A DNA stretch of 6,214 nt. Origin: Clostridia bacterium (lineage in GTDB: Bacteria; Bacillota; Clostridia; Christensenellales; UBA1242). Below the pieces are notes generated by a model. It searched no databases. It had not been told where the DNA came from and saw only the letters and a list, made by a program, of their open reading frames with translations. The position numbers and the translations under genes are program-made. Shown piece after piece: positions 5,139 through 6,214 of this stretch. Within the stretch, counting starts at the first letter, position 1. Each line of letters begins with the position of its first letter. The stretch is from NCBI GenBank assembly GCA_017616705.1, contig JAFZXQ010000034.1:1-6214 (forward strand), read 5' to 3'.

Positions 5139-6214
5139 ATCTCGTTTTTTGCGTTTTATTGTTAAAATAATTATAAAAGGAAGCAGATAATTAACAAAAA
5201 TGCAGAAATAATGCGTTACTTCTCTAAATTTTTGCGCCGAAGTGTTTATTTCTTTGAAAACAAAAACATCTAATAAAAACAATGCTAACCCAATAATAAA
5301 TTCAACAATTTGCTCTTTTTTTATATTAAAAACTCTGCAAAAACAAACGCCAGCAAAATAAATATAAATAGCAGTCGTTATAATCGTTGAAACCTGTTCA
5401 AAAAGAACTAAAAACCAATCAACCCTTCCCAAATCAAGGTTTAAAAAAGCAAACTGTGTTATTGCGCTAATGGCGTTAGTTTGGTATCCAGCAAGGTTGT
5501 TATAAATTGAATAAAAGCCTAAATAAAAGCCAGGAATAACAAACATGCAAAAAATAGCATAAGGAATAATCAACTTTAATGTTATTTTGTCATTTTTCTG
5601 CAATTTAACCTTTCCTGTGAGCAAAAAGACTATCCAAAACGAGCCAAACCATAATGTGTCACGCGCTAACTCATTAATAAAAACGCTAAATGAAGAATTA
5701 TTAAGCGGTAAAATATTTGTTAAATCGCCGGTTAACAAACTAGTGATAAAAATTCCTGCTAGGCTAACAAAGATTAAAAGCGAAAAAATCTCAATCGTTC
5801 TGCCAAGCGTGTTAATTCCCTTGTTAGCAAGAAAAACAACAGTTATCAAAAAGATTAACCCAAAAAGCGCATAATTTAACTCATTAAACAAGTTATTTGC
5901 GAAAAAATCGTGGACTGATTCAAACGGCAAAACAGCAACAACAATCAAATAACAAAAGAGAATAAAATATAAAACCTTTGCCCCGCCTTTGCCCCAACTC
6001 TCGCTCGCTAGATTATATAAATCGCCCCTATCGTTAAACTTATTGAAAAAGTTAAGCGCAAGCCCTAAAAATAAAACATCTAAAATTCCTAAAACAATAA
6101 GTAAAATTATGCCGTCTTGCATAAGCGTTAGGCTAATAAGGCTTGGCAACCTCTCAAACTTGGTTGCAATTAAAACTATTAAAACAATTAAAATCGCCTG
6201 CCTCTTGCTAACCA
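5115..6214 (-). CDS. GerAB-family spore germination permease (5' end at window edge)
   Basis: This is the B subunit of a germinant receptor, an APC/LeuT-fold integral membrane protein of the spore inner membrane thought to sense nutrients. The frame stays open to the window edge and begins there with TG, the last two bases of a codon, then V-S-K-R-Q. If that codon is ATG, GTG or TTG the protein has 366 residues, matching B. subtilis GerAB (365), and only one base is missing. A TTG at 6149 would remove most of the first membrane segment and is not credible. About ten hydrophobic segments are seen: 7-20, 33-57, 78-98, 114-131, 140-160, 184-203, 213-236, 267-290, 299-320 and 333-354. Family features include RLPS (22-25) with QDG (33-35), GRTIEIF (138-144), NILPL (167-171), the DLGRVDWFLVLFEQ segment (261-274) and NYLLP (342-346). 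The tail KRKKRDKRRK (354-363) should be cytoplasmic. It is co-transcribed with the downstream gerAC-like gene; the promoter lies outside the window. Confidence 0.9.
   Translation of the reverse strand, partial: VSKRQAILIVLIVLIATKFERLPSLISLTLMQDGIILLIVLGILDVLFLGLALNFFNKFNDRGDLYNLASESWGKGGAKVLYFILFCYLIVVAVLPFESVHDFFANNLFNELNYALFGLIFLITVVFLANKGINTLGRTIEIFSLLIFVSLAGIFITSLLTGDLTNILPLNNSSFSVFINELARDTLWFGSFWIVFLLTGKVKLQKNDKITLKLIIPYAIFCMFVIPGFYLGFYSIYNNLAGYQTNAISAITQFAFLNLDLGRVDWFLVLFEQVSTIITTAIYIYFAGVCFCRVFNIKKEQIVEFIIGLALFLLDVFVFKEINTSAQKFREVTHYFCIFVNYLLPFIIILTIKRKKRDKRRKAYV

Noticed and set aside
4017..5165. Plus-strand open frames opposite the gerAC-like gene (4017-4316 and 4800-5165).
   Set aside because: They have no convincing ribosome binding site and no recognisable family, and they lie wholly or mostly antisense to a gene with clear family motifs.
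1..6214. Mobile elements, CRISPR arrays, tRNA or rRNA genes, or a new defence system.
   Set aside because: I see no transposase or recombinase motifs, no long terminal inverted repeats, no regularly spaced repeats and no tRNA cloverleaf; all long open stretches are explained by the six genes.

Overview
The window is a compact, AT-rich bacterial chromosome segment with six protein-coding genes in three transcription units. It contains no RNA genes, mobile elements or CRISPR array that I can see. The gene content (rpsF-ssb-rpsR cluster, an Exp7-like P-type ATPase, GerAB- and GerAC-type germinant-receptor subunits), the strong AGGAG ribosome binding sites and the consensus sigma-A-like promoters point to an endospore-forming, low-GC member of the Bacillota, most likely of the Clostridia. 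This placement is inferred; no marker here fixes a genus.

Left unit (minus strand, about 1256 to 121): a near-consensus promoter, a short structured leader, then rpsF (S6), ssb and rpsR (S18), closed by a perfect 10-bp-stem intrinsic terminator. The genes are separated by only 11 and 16 bp and each has its own Shine-Dalgarno sequence. S6 and S18 form a heterodimer on the 30S platform, and the leader hairpin upstream of rpsF is a candidate site for feedback control by S6:S18. Bases 1-120, to the left of the terminator, are AT-rich and I see no gene in them.

Middle unit (plus strand, 1295 to about 3911): a divergent consensus promoter drives one 840-residue P-type ATPase of the Exp7-like group. 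All catalytic motifs are present, but the residues that form the Ca2+ sites in SERCA are mostly missing, so the transported substrate cannot be named. It also carries a lysine-rich N-terminal extension of about 66 residues. A bidirectional terminator separates it from the convergent right-hand unit.

Right unit (minus strand, window edge to 3917): a GerAB-type spore permease whose start codon appears to be cut by the window end, overlapping by 8 bp a GerAC-type subunit. These are the B and C subunits of a nutrient germinant receptor; an A subunit, if there is one, would lie outside the window. The GerAC protein is unusual because glutamine sits exactly where the lipobox cysteine is expected.

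No clearly new system is evident. The best leads are the non-lipoprotein GerAC, the possible two-state rpsF leader, the orphan-substrate P-type ATPase with its basic extension, and a three-copy heptamer between the divergent promoters.
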